From: JACDAV01 sp964626755
Lineage (GTDB): Bacteria > Chloroflexota > Limnocylindria > Limnocylindrales > CSP1-4
Direction of reading: 5' to 3'
Length of the DNA: 64,000 nt
NCBI GenBank assembly: GCA_964626755.1
Contig: CAZVGO010000050.1
Location: 1 to 64,000, forward strand
Shown here: positions 24,650-32,925 of the stretch, piece after piece
Layout of the letters: the number at the start of each line of letters is the position of its first letter
How positions within the stretch are numbered: position 1 is the stretch's first letter
The notes under the pieces: model-generated
Told to the model about the DNA's origin: nothing
The model's input: the letters and a program-made list of their open reading frames with translations, nothing else
Database searches by the model: none
Position numbers and translations under genes: made by a program

Positions 24650-26125
24650 GTGATCGGATCTCCGCGACCGCGATCCGCTGAGCGAACCTGGCGGACTAGC
24701 CGCGGCGGCGCCGCCCAGCCTCGGCTTCGACTTCAGCGGCTTCCCGAGATGGCTGGTATTCCGCCGGCGGACGCGGCCGAGCGTCTCCGTGACCTGCCCG
24801 GCCTCGTCCTGCTCGAGAGCGCGCGGCCCGGTCGCAACGCCCGCTGGTCGTTCCTCACCGCCGATCCGCTGGCGGTCCTCGACCGCCCATCAGACGGGCC
24901 CGATCCGTTCGCCGAGGCGCGGACGACCATCCAGCGCGTCGCCGGTGGGCAGGTGACGGTCGACGGGAACGAGCCGACCAAGGGCCCCCTCCCGCCGTTC
25001 CTCGGTGGTCTCGCCGGCTACCTTTCGTACGACCTCGGCCGGCGGTTCGAACGGCTGCCGTCGCTCGCCGCCGACGAGCAGCCGCTGCCGCTCCTCCGCC
25101 TCGCCGTTCATGACTGGGTCGTCGCCTGGGACCGCCGCGCCGGCACGGCCTGGCTCGGCGGCCGCGCCGTCGATGGGGACACGGCGCGGCTCGAGCGGCG
25201 ACTCGCTGAGGTCCGCGAGCGGCTGGCGGGCCAGGCGCCCGCGGTTCGAGGCGCCGACGCGCCGCCCGACGAGCTGCAGTTCGTCTCCGGCCTCGACCGA
25301 CCGGCATACGAAGCCGGCGTCGAGGCGATCCGCGAGCGGATCGCCCAGGGCGATCTGTACCAGGCGAACCTCACCCGCCGGCTCGCGACGTCGTTCGCCG
25401 GCGACCCGTGGCCGCTCTATCGCCGGCTCCGGACCGGCGACCCGGCGCTGTTCGCCGCCTACATCGACCTGGGGCCGTCGTCGATCGGGTCACGGGCGAT
25501 CGTCTCGGCCTCGCCGGAGCCCTTCCTCCGGGTCGACCCGCGGGGCAACGTCGCAACCGACCCGATCAAGGGCACCCGGCCGCGGGGCCGGACACGGGTC
25601 GAGGATCGCTCGCTCGCCTGCGAGCTGCTCGCGAGCGACAAGGATCGGGCGGAGAACGTGATGATCGTCGACGTTCTGCGGAACGATCTCGGGCGGGTCT
25701 GCCGGCCGGGCAGCGTCCGGGTGCCGCGGCTGTGCCGCCTGGAGCGGACCGCCGCTGTCCAGCACCTCGTGTCAACCGTCACCGGACGGCTCGCTCCGGG
25801 CCGGGACGCCTTCGACCTGCTCGCGGCGAGCTTTCCCGGGGGTTCGATCACCGGTGCCCCGAAGATCCGGGCGATGGAGATCCTCGAAGGCCTCGAGCCG
25901 GTCCGCCGCGGGCCGTACACCGGGGCGATCGGATGGCTCGGGCCGGATGGGGCGATGGAGACGAGCATCGCGATCCGGACCCTCGTCGCCGACGGCTCCC
26001 GGCTAACGCTCCACGTCGGCGGCGGGATCACGTGGCGGAGCGACCCGGCGGCCGAGTGGGACGAGACAGTCGCCAAGGCCCGCGGGCCCCTCATCGCGAT
26101 CGGCGGCCGCGAGGTCCCACGGTGA
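24650..26125 (+). CDS. pabB: Aminodeoxychorismate synthase component I
   Basis: A 491-residue chorismate-utilising enzyme. It makes 4-amino-4-deoxychorismate for folate synthesis, using ammonia from a PabA glutaminase. The C-terminal catalytic domain shows ANLTRRLA, FLRVDPRGNVATDPIKGTRPRG, SDKDRAENVMIVDVLRNDLGRV and the FPGGSITGAPKIRAMEILE block that distinguishes PabB-type proteins. The N-terminal part has the GGLAGYLSYDLGRRFE motif. No PabA is next to it; the next gene, overlapping by four bases, is a PabC-like lyase, so the pair forms the p-aminobenzoate branch. TrpE is the alternative but the PabC partner argues against it. Confidence 0.9.
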   Translation: MIGSPRPRSAERTWRTSRGGAAQPRLRLQRLPEMAGIPPADAAERLRDLPGLVLLESARPGRNARWSFLTADPLAVLDRPSDGPDPFAEARTTIQRVAGGQVTVDGNEPTKGPLPPFLGGLAGYLSYDLGRRFERLPSLAADEQPLPLLRLAVHDWVVAWDRRAGTAWLGGRAVDGDTARLERRLAEVRERLAGQAPAVRGADAPPDELQFVSGLDRPAYEAGVEAIRERIAQGDLYQANLTRRLATSFAGDPWPLYRRLRTGDPALFAAYIDLGPSSIGSRAIVSASPEPFLRVDPRGNVATDPIKGTRPRGRTRVEDRSLACELLASDKDRAENVMIVDVLRNDLGRVCRPGSVRVPRLCRLERTAAVQHLVSTVTGRLAPGRDAFDLLAASFPGGSITGAPKIRAMEILEGLEPVRRGPYTGAIGWLGPDGAMETSIAIRTLVADGSRLTLHVGGGITWRSDPAAEWDETVAKARGPLIAIGGREVPR

Positions 26126-27012
26126 CGAGTCCGCGCCACGCCTGGGTGGACGGCCGGCTCCTGCGCGCCGACGAGCCGCACCTGTCGGCCTTCGACCGGG
26201 GGTTCCAGCTCGGGGACGGGGTGTTCGAGACGCTCCGCGCCCGTGGCGGACGGACGGCCGAGCTCGACGCCCACCTCGCCCGGCTCGAGCGGTCCGCGAC
26301 CGGGCTGGGGATCGCGCTGCCGGAAGGGACCGACGCCGCCCTCACGGCGGCCATCGCGGAAGTGCTCACCGCGGAGCGGCTCGCCGGGCCCGACGGCGAC
26401 GCGGCGATCCGGATCACCGTGAGCCGCGGCCGGCTCACCGGCCGCGGCCTGCTTCCCCCGGACGAGGAGGTCAGCCCGACGATCGTGGTCCAGGCCTGGC
26501 CGGTGGTCCCTCCGCCGCCCGGCCACCTCGAGCGCGGCCTCCATCTCGTGCCGAGTGCCGTGCGGCGCGACCCGTCGAGCCCGCTGGCCGCGCTCAAGAC
26601 CACGAGTCGGGCCGACTACGTCTTCGCCCGACTCGAGGCACGGGCCGCCGGCGCGGACGATGCGCTGTTCCTCACGATCGAGGGCCACCTGTCCGAGGCG
26701 ACGACCGCAAACGTCTTCCTCGTCCGTGGCGCGGAGCTGGCAACCCCGTCGCTCGATTGCGCGATCCTGCCCGGGACGACCCGCGACTGGATTCTCGGCT
26801 GGGCCGGCAGGGTTGGCCTCACGACCCTCGAGGCGCGCCTGGCGCCGCCGGACCTGGCCGCGGCCGACGAGGCGTTCGTGTCGAGCAGCGTTGCCGGAAT
26901 CCTGCCGGTGACCCGGTTCGCCGGCCACCCGATCGGGACGGGCAAACCAGGACCCTGGACGATCCGCGCCCGGGCGGATCGGGAGAGTTTCATCCGGGGG
27001 GAGGGCACATGA
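26122..27012 (+). CDS. pabC: Class IV aminotransferase-fold protein, likely aminodeoxychorismate lyase
   Basis: A 296-residue PLP enzyme of fold type IV. FDRGFQLGDGVFETLRA and LAALKTTSRADYVFARLEA (with the probable PLP lysine in LKTTSR) match the family, followed by LFLTIEGHLSEATTANVFLV. Given that it overlaps pabB (GTGA, 26122-26125), its likely role is release of pyruvate from aminodeoxychorismate to give p-aminobenzoate. Branched-chain or D-amino-acid aminotransferase activity cannot be excluded by motifs alone. Confidence 0.85.
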   Translation: MTSPRHAWVDGRLLRADEPHLSAFDRGFQLGDGVFETLRARGGRTAELDAHLARLERSATGLGIALPEGTDAALTAAIAEVLTAERLAGPDGDAAIRITVSRGRLTGRGLLPPDEEVSPTIVVQAWPVVPPPPGHLERGLHLVPSAVRRDPSSPLAALKTTSRADYVFARLEARAAGADDALFLTIEGHLSEATTANVFLVRGAELATPSLDCAILPGTTRDWILGWAGRVGLTTLEARLAPPDLAAADEAFVSSSVAGILPVTRFAGHPIGTGKPGPWTIRARADRESFIRGEGT

Positions 27013-27527
27013 CGCGCGACGAACTCATCCTGCGGACCCGGCAGCTCGTCGAAGAAGGCGAGCGGCTGGCCGGCAGCCCGTCGCTGTCCGCGCTCCAGCT
27101 CTGGCTCCAGCTGTCGGACGACCTCCTCTCGACCGCCTGGGGGAGCATGGACCGGTACCACCTCGCCTGGCTGATGGTCGGCAAGCCGAAGGGCGTGGTC
27201 CGCGGACGGGCGATGTCCGCCGCCGAGGAGGCCGATTACGTCCGCGAGGTAGCCGAGCAGAAGACGGCGGCTCTGCGGATGAGCCTCCACGCCGTCGAGC
27301 GCCAGAACATGCCGTTCCTCGGCGAGACCGGTGGCGTCGGTCCGGGGAGCCGCGGTTACCCCGCGGAAGCCGCGGGTCCCCGCCCGGTTGACCGGCCGCC
27401 GGACCGTTCCGGCCTGCCCTCGGAGGCCGGCCTGGCCGAGAGGCTGGCGGACGCGCGCCGGCGAGCGGCCGAGCACCGCGACCACGACGTGCCGAGGGCG
27501 CCCCGTCCGGAGCGGATGGAGCGCTGA
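27009..27527 (+). CDS. Unknown protein translationally coupled to pabC
   Basis: A 172-residue protein whose ATG overlaps the pabC stop (ATGA). The first 105 residues look folded and helical (LILRTRQLVEEGERLAGS, LQLWLQLSDDLLSTAWGSMDRYHLAWLMVG, AEEADYVREVAEQKTAALRMSLHAVERQ). The last 60 are Pro/Arg-rich and probably disordered. I do not recognise the family. Coupling with pabBC suggests a role linked to folate or a fixed gene order in this lineage. Confidence 0.65.
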   Translation: MTRDELILRTRQLVEEGERLAGSPSLSALQLWLQLSDDLLSTAWGSMDRYHLAWLMVGKPKGVVRGRAMSAAEEADYVREVAEQKTAALRMSLHAVERQNMPFLGETGGVGPGSRGYPAEAAGPRPVDRPPDRSGLPSEAGLAERLADARRRAAEHRDHDVPRAPRPERMER

Positions 27528-27541
27528 GCCTCAGCGCACGG

Positions 27542-28000
27542 CTAGCCGGACGTCTTGACCGACTGGCTCAGCCGGGTGCCGTCCATCCGGTAGGCGTAGC
27601 AGATGACCTTCCGGTTGCCCTTCTGCCAGGCCTCGTCGACCGGCACGAAGTAGCCGAGGCCGAGCGCTTCCTGGCCGATGAGGTCGACGCCGGTGTAGGC
27701 GCGGAACGCCGGCAGGCAGTTCGCGCCGACCCAGTCCTCGTACTCTGTGTCGGTGAGCGGGGCCGATCCCTCGCGAGCAGGATGGTTGCCGGCGAAGATC
27801 ACCTCGTTGTCGTGCTGGTCCGTGCACGGCCGGTGCTGGACCTCGTCGATCGTCTCGAGTGCTGTCGGCTCCTCGAAGCAGTCCCCGAGAGCCAGGTCGT
27901 CTGCGGCGCCGGGAAGCAGGTCGCGGAACAGGAACCCGCCCACGAGGAAGACCCCGACAAACGCGATACGGATGCCGATGTTCCCGACGAGCCGGCTCAT
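27542..28000 (-). CDS. Membrane-anchored secreted protein, septum-formation-like domain
   Basis: A 152-residue protein with an N-terminal membrane anchor (about residues 10-28, IRIAFVGVFLVGGFLF) and an outside domain. LALGDCFEEP, HRPCTDQHDNEVIFAGNHP, NCLPAFRAYTGVDL and KVICYAYRMDGTRL, with four cysteines, resemble the septum-formation-associated domain common in actinobacterial envelope proteins. Two disulfides are likely. GAGGGAAGC before the ATG is a usable ribosome site. Function not established. Confidence 0.7.
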   Translation of the reverse strand: MSRLVGNIGIRIAFVGVFLVGGFLFRDLLPGAADDLALGDCFEEPTALETIDEVQHRPCTDQHDNEVIFAGNHPAREGSAPLTDTEYEDWVGANCLPAFRAYTGVDLIGQEALGLGYFVPVDEAWQKGNRKVICYAYRMDGTRLSQSVKTSG

Positions 28001-28098
28001 GAAGCTTCCCTCGAGATACGCGCCTGCGCGCGGACGGTGACCCGGTGACGGTCCGGGTCGCGGGCATCGTCAGGGGTCCGGCCCCACCCGTCGACCCG

Positions 28099-28614
28099 TC
28101 AGAGGTCCCGGGTGAGCAGTACCCGGTCGTCGCGGTCGCCGTCGTAGTCGGGATGGGCCGGCAGCCCGTGGATCGGTCGGGTCCCGGGCCCGGCGTCCAC
28201 GGTGAACCCGACCGCCCGGTGGAACGCGACTGCGGCCCGGTTGTCCGGCCAGGCGACCGCCGACACGCGCCCGATGCCACGGGATCGGGCGTCCTCGAAG
28301 AACCGCTCGTACAGCGCTCGGCCGACGCCCTGACGGCGGAGGTTCGGGTTCGCCGCCACGAGGGCGACGTACGCCTCGCCCGCCCGGTCCGGGCTGAGGA
28401 ACCCGACGAGGAAGCCCGCCAGCCGGCCGTCGGCGGTCTCGGCGATCCAGGAGGTCCCGGTGAAGTGCTGGAACCACAGGCGCGGCAGGAGGTGGTGGAT
28501 CCGCTGGCCGCCCCACCACTCGTCGACGAGATCGACGATCAGCCGGTGATCGGCCTCGACGGGGTGGCGGAAGCGGAGGGAGCCGCTGTCCGCCTCGCTC
28601 AACGCGTGCTCCAC
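28099..28614 (-). CDS. GNAT-family N-acetyltransferase
   Basis: A 171-residue acetyltransferase. The acetyl-CoA binding segment reads VAANPNLRRQGVGRALYERFFEDARSRG, with the R/QxxGxG/A loop as RRQGVGRA; AVAFHRAVGFTVD is the C-terminal family block. Substrate unknown. It starts with GTG and overlaps the upstream membrane-protein gene by 16 bases, so the two are translated together. Confidence 0.88.
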   Translation of the reverse strand: MEHALSEADSGSLRFRHPVEADHRLIVDLVDEWWGGQRIHHLLPRLWFQHFTGTSWIAETADGRLAGFLVGFLSPDRAGEAYVALVAANPNLRRQGVGRALYERFFEDARSRGIGRVSAVAWPDNRAAVAFHRAVGFTVDAGPGTRPIHGLPAHPDYDGDRDDRVLLTRDL

Positions 28615-29105
28615 CAGGCGACGAGCGCGGCGATCGCAAACTGGAGCGGAACGAGCGGCCCGAACGTTTGACCGAGGTAGTCGATGAGCCCGAGGGCGCC
28701 TCCCTCTGCCCGGGCGAAGAGCCAGATCCCGAGCTGGGCGATCACCACCGATTCGATCACCGTCGCGACGGCCAGGCTCCGTCGGAGCCTGGCCGGGATC
28801 GTGGCGCCCGCGCCGGCCCGAAGGGCCTCTGCCACGAACAGGCCGGTCAGCGCGGCGACCACGAGGAGCCCGGCGCTGACCGAGGCGACCGCGAACAGGG
28901 CGATCGATGCGACCGACCCGATCGTTCCGGCAACAGACGCGAGAAGGATCCCGCGGATCGGTCCCTGGGCTCGGCTCCGGGGCGCGGCGTCGTCCTCGCC
29001 GGGGCTCGGCACCGCATACCGCTCGCCGGGCGGCCGTTCCAGCCGGCGCGGTCCGGCGGCGGCCGGCCGGCGATCCCCTGGCTCAGGCTCCGGCGGTGTG
29101 CTCAC
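28599..29105 (-). CDS. Membrane protein of unknown function
   Basis: A 168-residue protein with a disordered, charged N-terminus (about 45 residues, Pro/Arg-rich) and four hydrophobic helices (ILLASVAGTIGSVASIALFAVASV, LLVVAALTGLFVAEALRA, VIESVVIAQLGIWLF, LVPLQFAIAALVAWW). No family recognised. The GTG start at 29105 is six bases after a TACGAT box on the minus strand. It is co-transcribed with the GNAT gene. Confidence 0.7.
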   Translation of the reverse strand: MSTPPEPEPGDRRPAAAGPRRLERPPGERYAVPSPGEDDAAPRSRAQGPIRGILLASVAGTIGSVASIALFAVASVSAGLLVVAALTGLFVAEALRAGAGATIPARLRRSLAVATVIESVVIAQLGIWLFARAEGGALGLIDYLGQTFGPLVPLQFAIAALVAWWSTR

Positions 29106-29111
29106 CGGGCC

Positions 29112-29117
29112 ATCGTA
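29112..29117 (-). promoter_or_regulatory. -10 hexamer of a probable leaderless promoter
   Basis: TACGAT on the minus strand, six bases before the GTG at 29105. A second such box for the divergent gene lies 43 bases away at 29160. Confidence 0.5.
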
Positions 29118-29159
29118 GCGGGGGCTCGGCGGGGCATGGCGATCGTCCAGGGGCCACGC

Positions 29160-29165
29160 TAGACT
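29160..29165 (+). promoter_or_regulatory. -10 hexamer of a probable leaderless promoter
   Basis: TAGACT is eight bases before the GTG at 29174. Confidence 0.5.
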
Positions 29166-29173
29166 TCGGCCTC

Positions 29174-29656
29174 GTGAGCCATCCCAGCCTGGGCCTTCCT
29201 CCGCGCGACATGGCAAGCGGCTTCCCGGCCGCCACCGAGCGGCTCCGGCGCGCTCACGCCCGGCTGGGCGCGCGCGCCCTCGAGGTCGCCCTCGATCGCG
29301 ACCCTTCGATGCGCGAACGGCACGGCGTGCTGGGCCTCCGCAAGCTGCTCCGCGACACGGAGACCCTTGTCGATCGCCTCGGGATCGCGATCGGCTCGAA
29401 CGACCCGCTCGCCGTCGCCGCCTGGGCGGAGTGGGTCGTCCCGATCTACCGCCGCCGCCGGGTGCCGATGGACGACCTCATCCAGCTGTGCGATGGGCTC
29501 CGCGTCGCGATTCCGGCTGTGCTCGCGCCGGACGAGCGCGGCATCGCCGAGGCCGCCCTCGACGAGGCCGTCCGCGTGTTCCGCTGGCATCGTCGGATCG
29601 CCGGGGACGCCCGCAAGCGGAACCGCCTTCTCGCCGCGATCTACAAGGGCGCGTGA
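29174..29656 (+). CDS. Hypothetical helical protein paired with a DUF433-like gene
   Basis: A 160-residue, mostly helical soluble protein. Distinct segments are ATERLRRAHARLGARALEVAL, LGLRKLLRDTETLVDRLG and AEWVVPIYRRRRVPMDDLIQLCDGLRVAI. I do not recognise a family. Its stop shares one base with the ATG of the next gene, a DUF433-like protein, so the two form a coupled pair; such coupling is common in regulator or toxin-antitoxin-like modules but no toxin motif is visible here. Confidence 0.65.
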   Translation: MSHPSLGLPPRDMASGFPAATERLRRAHARLGARALEVALDRDPSMRERHGVLGLRKLLRDTETLVDRLGIAIGSNDPLAVAAWAEWVVPIYRRRRVPMDDLIQLCDGLRVAIPAVLAPDERGIAEAALDEAVRVFRWHRRIAGDARKRNRLLAAIYKGA

Positions 29657-30000
29657 TGACGGTCAAGTGGGTCAAGGTCGACCCGCTCGTGATGAATGGC
29701 GAGCCCTTCTGCTACGGATCCCGGCTGACCGTGCGTCAGCTGCTCGAGCTCCGCCGGAACGGCTACGGTCTCACCGAGCTGCTCAAGGACCATCCGGAGC
29801 TCCGGACGGTCGGCATTGCCGCGGCCTACACGTACGCGGCCGGCAACCGCGACCGATACGCCGAGTTCTTCGAGCCTGACGGGTCGCTCGCCGGGCCCGG
29901 CTACACGCCGGAGGAGGCGGCCGGCCTTCCGGACCAGTACCGCCTGCCGGGCGTCGTCGTGGCGGGGCAGCCCACCGGGCGGCGGCCTACTCGACCCTGA
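29656..30000 (+). CDS. DUF433-like protein
   Basis: A 114-residue protein. MNGEPFCYGSRLTVRQLLELRRNGYGLTELLKDHPELRTVGIAAAYTYAA resembles DUF433, a winged-HTH-like family often encoded with PIN-like (DUF5615) toxins. Here the partner upstream is a different, unrecognised protein. The C-terminal 35 residues are Pro/Gly-rich. The 3' end overlaps the convergent lipoprotein gene by 14 bases. Confidence 0.65.
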   Translation: MTVKWVKVDPLVMNGEPFCYGSRLTVRQLLELRRNGYGLTELLKDHPELRTVGIAAAYTYAAGNRDRYAEFFEPDGSLAGPGYTPEEAAGLPDQYRLPGVVVAGQPTGRRPTRP

Positions 30001-31105
30001 ACGGCACCGTGATCGTGTCGCCCGAGTCCTGGAGCGTCAGCGACACCGTGTAGTTGCCGGTGGTGAACAGGCCGCTCGCCGGCGGCTCGATCCAGCCCCA
30101 GGCGAACGTCGTCGTGTCCTTGTAGTCGAACGCGCTCGTGAAGAGCTCCCGGCCGTCTCGCGCCCAGCTGAAGTTGACCGTGTCGGCCGTTTCGTCGTCG
30201 AGCTCGTAGATCACGTAGATCCGGTCCGACCTCGCCGGGAAGACGTCCTGGAAGTCCGCCGGGTTCGGGCTATCGCCCGTGTCGTCCAGCGTGGCGGCCA
30301 TCCCGACGACCTTGAAATCGGTCGCCGCGAACTGGTCGTCGAGGTCGGTGGGTCCGTCGAGCGGCTCGGTGAACTCCCAGCTGTTGAGGAGCTCCGCGTA
30401 GGGCACTTCCGCGGCCGGGTCCGGAGCCGTCAGCTGGACCTCGTACATCTTCCCGTTCCGCTGGACGACGAAAATGACGAAGTTCGTCTCGCTCGAACCG
30501 GAGGTCCACACCGAGCTGAAGCCGCGGGCCCTGGAACCGCCGATGCAGGTCTCGAGATCGTCGCTGTTGACGGACTTGATTTGCGGCTGCGTCTTGAGCC
30601 AGGCAAGCTCGCGCTCGAACAAGGCATCAGTTCGGGTGGTGACGCCGCCGATGACCCACGCCGTGACGAGGATGTTCCCGTCGAACGAGCGCACGGCATC
30701 GACCTGGTGCTCGGCGTCGTCCGGGAGGCCCGTCTCGGCGAATGTTCCTGGGCTGACCGAGGTGCTCGTCGGGAGCCTGACCTCCGCGCTGAGGTCCGCC
30801 CAGTCGGCGGGGCGCGCAAAGCGGTAATCGCCGGACAGGCTCGCCTGCTCTATCCAGTCGGCCGACAGAGCGGTCGGCGGCGTGGGCGTGCACTCGCCAG
30901 CGGCGGTCTGGGTCGGCGCCGGGGTGTCGGCGGGGCTGGCCGTCGGTTCGGGAGATGCGGTGGCCTCCGGTGTCGTCTCCGCGCTCGCCACCGGAGTCAA
31001 TGTGGCGTCGGGGCTGGCGGCACTCGGACCGCATGCTGCCAGGACCAGGAAAAGCGTGGCGGCCACGGCCCCAAGGCGCCTCAATTCGCTTCCGCCCCGA
31101 TCCAT
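29987..31105 (-). CDS. Secreted lipoprotein of unknown function
   Basis: A 372-residue protein. The N-terminus MDRGGSELRRLGAVAATLFLVLAAC is a lipoprotein signal with the lipobox Cys near residue 25, followed by a 45-residue Ala/Thr/Pro linker. The remaining domain has two parts: one around WIEQASLSGDYRFARPADW to SWEFTEPL that resembles lipoproteins with a PsbP/LpqN-like fold, and a C-terminal beta-domain (YTVSLTLQDSGDTITVPFRVE). Function unknown. Its start overlaps the upstream DUF3592 gene by 25 bases. Confidence 0.75.
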   Translation of the reverse strand: MDRGGSELRRLGAVAATLFLVLAACGPSAASPDATLTPVASAETTPEATASPEPTASPADTPAPTQTAAGECTPTPPTALSADWIEQASLSGDYRFARPADWADLSAEVRLPTSTSVSPGTFAETGLPDDAEHQVDAVRSFDGNILVTAWVIGGVTTRTDALFERELAWLKTQPQIKSVNSDDLETCIGGSRARGFSSVWTSGSSETNFVIFVVQRNGKMYEVQLTAPDPAAEVPYAELLNSWEFTEPLDGPTDLDDQFAATDFKVVGMAATLDDTGDSPNPADFQDVFPARSDRIYVIYELDDETADTVNFSWARDGRELFTSAFDYKDTTTFAWGWIEPPASGLFTTGNYTVSLTLQDSGDTITVPFRVE

Positions 31106-31851
31106 ACGCTCTCGCCGGGCTTCCGAGGGTCGTACCGCACCATCGCAGTATTGCCCGTCTGCCACTGCGCCGCCTCCTCGTAGGACACGTACCCGCTCTC
31201 GCCGTCGTGGGTCGCGCCGGCCGCGTCGGCGTACCGGTAGCGGATGCGCCACATGGTCTGCCGGTTGTACCGGACATTCGTCTGCTCGACTCCGGTGACA
31301 GTCCCGGTCGCCGGGCTGCCCTCGCGCCACAGTCGACGGGCCCGGCTCACGCCGCGCCAGCCGCGAATCGTCAGCGGGGCGCCGATGCCGGTCAACACGA
31401 CGCCGACGACGAGGATGACCGCGACCACCACCAACCCTTCCCCGCCGGCCACCCGGTTGGTGCCTGGGTCACCGGCCAGGTACGTCACCTCGACCGGGCC
31501 GCCCTCGGTGAGAGCATCCCAGGCGTCGAAGCCGATCGTGTCGCTCCCGTCCGTCTGGCGTCCGTCGACGTCGATGAACCGGTAGCGGACGATGTATCGC
31601 GTCCCGCGGTCCGAGCCGGCGGTGGCACGGTCGATGAACTTTCCGATGACCGTGCCCGTCGCCGCGCGCCCGTCGGAGGCGAACCGGCTCTCCGACCATG
31701 CGAGCCCGATGCCGACCACGAGCATGACAAGCCCGACGATCAGGAGGATGGCGCCGAACAGCAGAAGCATGTTCCGTCGCACCAACGTGAACGTCGAGGG
31801 CATGCCGGCGGAGGACCGGGCGGCAGGAGGCGGGGAGCTGGCCTGGCTCAT
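31081..31851 (-). CDS. DUF3592-containing membrane protein
   Basis: A 256-residue protein with two transmembrane regions (LLLFGAILLIVGLVMLVVGIGLAW and VVVAVILVVGVVLTGIGA) and two copies of a beta-rich outside module: ATGTVIGKFIDRATA...YIVRYRFIDVDGR and ATGTVTGVEQTNV...WRIRYRYADAAGA. Each ends with a VxYDPxxPxxxR-like phrase (VTYLAGDPGTNRV; VRYDPRKPGESVW), typical of DUF3592. Function unknown. ATG 31851 is chosen; a TACCAT box lies ten bases upstream on the minus strand and overlaps a plus-strand TACGCT. Confidence 0.75.
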   Translation of the reverse strand: MSQASSPPPAARSSAGMPSTFTLVRRNMLLLFGAILLIVGLVMLVVGIGLAWSESRFASDGRAATGTVIGKFIDRATAGSDRGTRYIVRYRFIDVDGRQTDGSDTIGFDAWDALTEGGPVEVTYLAGDPGTNRVAGGEGLVVVAVILVVGVVLTGIGAPLTIRGWRGVSRARRLWREGSPATGTVTGVEQTNVRYNRQTMWRIRYRYADAAGATHDGESGYVSYEEAAQWQTGNTAMVRYDPRKPGESVWIGAEAN

Positions 31852-31901
31852 CGAGAGGCTGATGGTACGCTCTCTGGGAACACACACCCGGAGACCCCCG
31901 C

Positions 31902-32261
31902 ATGACCGACGCGACCACGAAACCGACCTCCGAGCCCGGCGCGGCCGGGGCCGACGCGCCCGCGGCGCCGGCGTTCGACGCCGAGCGCCGGGCGACCGAG
32001 CTGGCGGTCCTCGACGCGCTCAGGGCCGTCGTCGACCCGGAGATCGGGATGAACGTCGTCGAGCTCGCGTTGATCAAGCAGATCATCATCGGCCCGACCG
32101 AGTCCGAGATCAAGATGATCCTCACGACCCCGTTCTGCCCGTACGCCGGATCGATGATCCAGCAGGTCAAGGAGCAGGCGGAGTCCGTCGTCGAGCATTC
32201 CGTCAAGGTGACCCTGCTGGCCGAGCGCTGGGATCCGCGTGACGCCGGCCTGATGTGGTGA
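31902..32261 (+). CDS. MIP18/SufT-like (DUF59) iron-sulfur assembly protein
   Basis: A 119-residue protein. After a disordered 25-residue start, LDALRAVVDPEIGMNVVELALI and MILTTPFCPYAGSMIQQVKEQAE are the two DUF59 signatures; the Cys in TTPFCP is the reactive cysteine of SufT/PaaD-like proteins. These help load Fe-S clusters onto target proteins. It lies seven bases before the cobalamin adenosyltransferase gene and is probably co-transcribed with it. Confidence 0.88.
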   Translation: MTDATTKPTSEPGAAGADAPAAPAFDAERRATELAVLDALRAVVDPEIGMNVVELALIKQIIIGPTESEIKMILTTPFCPYAGSMIQQVKEQAESVVEHSVKVTLLAERWDPRDAGLMW

Positions 32262-32268
32262 GCGCTGG

Positions 32269-32925
32269 GTGACCGGCGACCGGTTGCGCGAATCCGCAGT
32301 CGCGACGGGGCGAGGCGACGACGGCTCGACCGGGCTCCTCTACGGCGGCCCGCGGATCTCCAAGGACGACGCCCGCACGGAAGCCTACGGGACGATCGAC
32401 GAGGCCGTCGCCGCGCTGGGCCTTGCCCGGGCTCGCCTGGGGCTCAAGGAGGAATACGGCGTCCTTTCGCCCGGCCTCCGGCCGCTCCGCGACCTCGTCC
32501 TGCGCTTCCAGCGCGAGCTCTTCGTGGCCGCGGCGGAGCTGGCCACGAACCCGGACGCGTGGGACCGCCTCGAGGACGGACGAACCCGCGTATCGGCGGA
32601 CATGGTCCGCGGCGTGGAGGACGTGCTGTCCGAGCTGGAATCCCGGGTCGAGATGCCCAAGGAGTTCGTCGTCCCGGGAGAGACCCCGACGAGCGCCGCG
32701 CTGGAGCTCGGGAGGACGATTCTCCGACGTGCCGAGCGGCGCGCAGTGAGCCTTGGACGCGACGGATTGCTTCCCGGTCCCTATTTGCTACCGTATCTGA
32801 ACCGCCTGGCCGATCTGCTGTGGGTCCTGGCCAGGGCCGCCGAGCAGGCGGAGGCCCGAGCACCGACACCGTCACGAACCGCGCGCGCTGCGCCGAAGAG
32901 CCGAACAGGAGCGAACAAGGAATGA
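32269..32925 (+). CDS. ATP:cob(I)alamin adenosyltransferase (PduO/MMAB type)
   Basis: A 218-residue enzyme that adds the adenosyl group of ATP to cob(I)alamin. The N-terminal TGRGDDGSTGLLYGG and the SKDDARTEAYGTIDEAVAALGLAR block form the ATP site of PduO-type enzymes. FVVPGETPTSAALELGRTILRRAERRAV and YLNRLADLLWVLAR are the C-terminal helical blocks. The last 30 residues are Ala/Arg-rich. The stop overlaps the next gene (ATGA). Its product would serve adenosylcobalamin enzymes; the corrinoid operon at 53-61 kb uses methylated corrinoid instead, so a direct link is not required. Confidence 0.92.
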   Translation: MTGDRLRESAVATGRGDDGSTGLLYGGPRISKDDARTEAYGTIDEAVAALGLARARLGLKEEYGVLSPGLRPLRDLVLRFQRELFVAAAELATNPDAWDRLEDGRTRVSADMVRGVEDVLSELESRVEMPKEFVVPGETPTSAALELGRTILRRAERRAVSLGRDGLLPGPYLLPYLNRLADLLWVLARAAEQAEARAPTPSRTARAAPKSRTGANKE

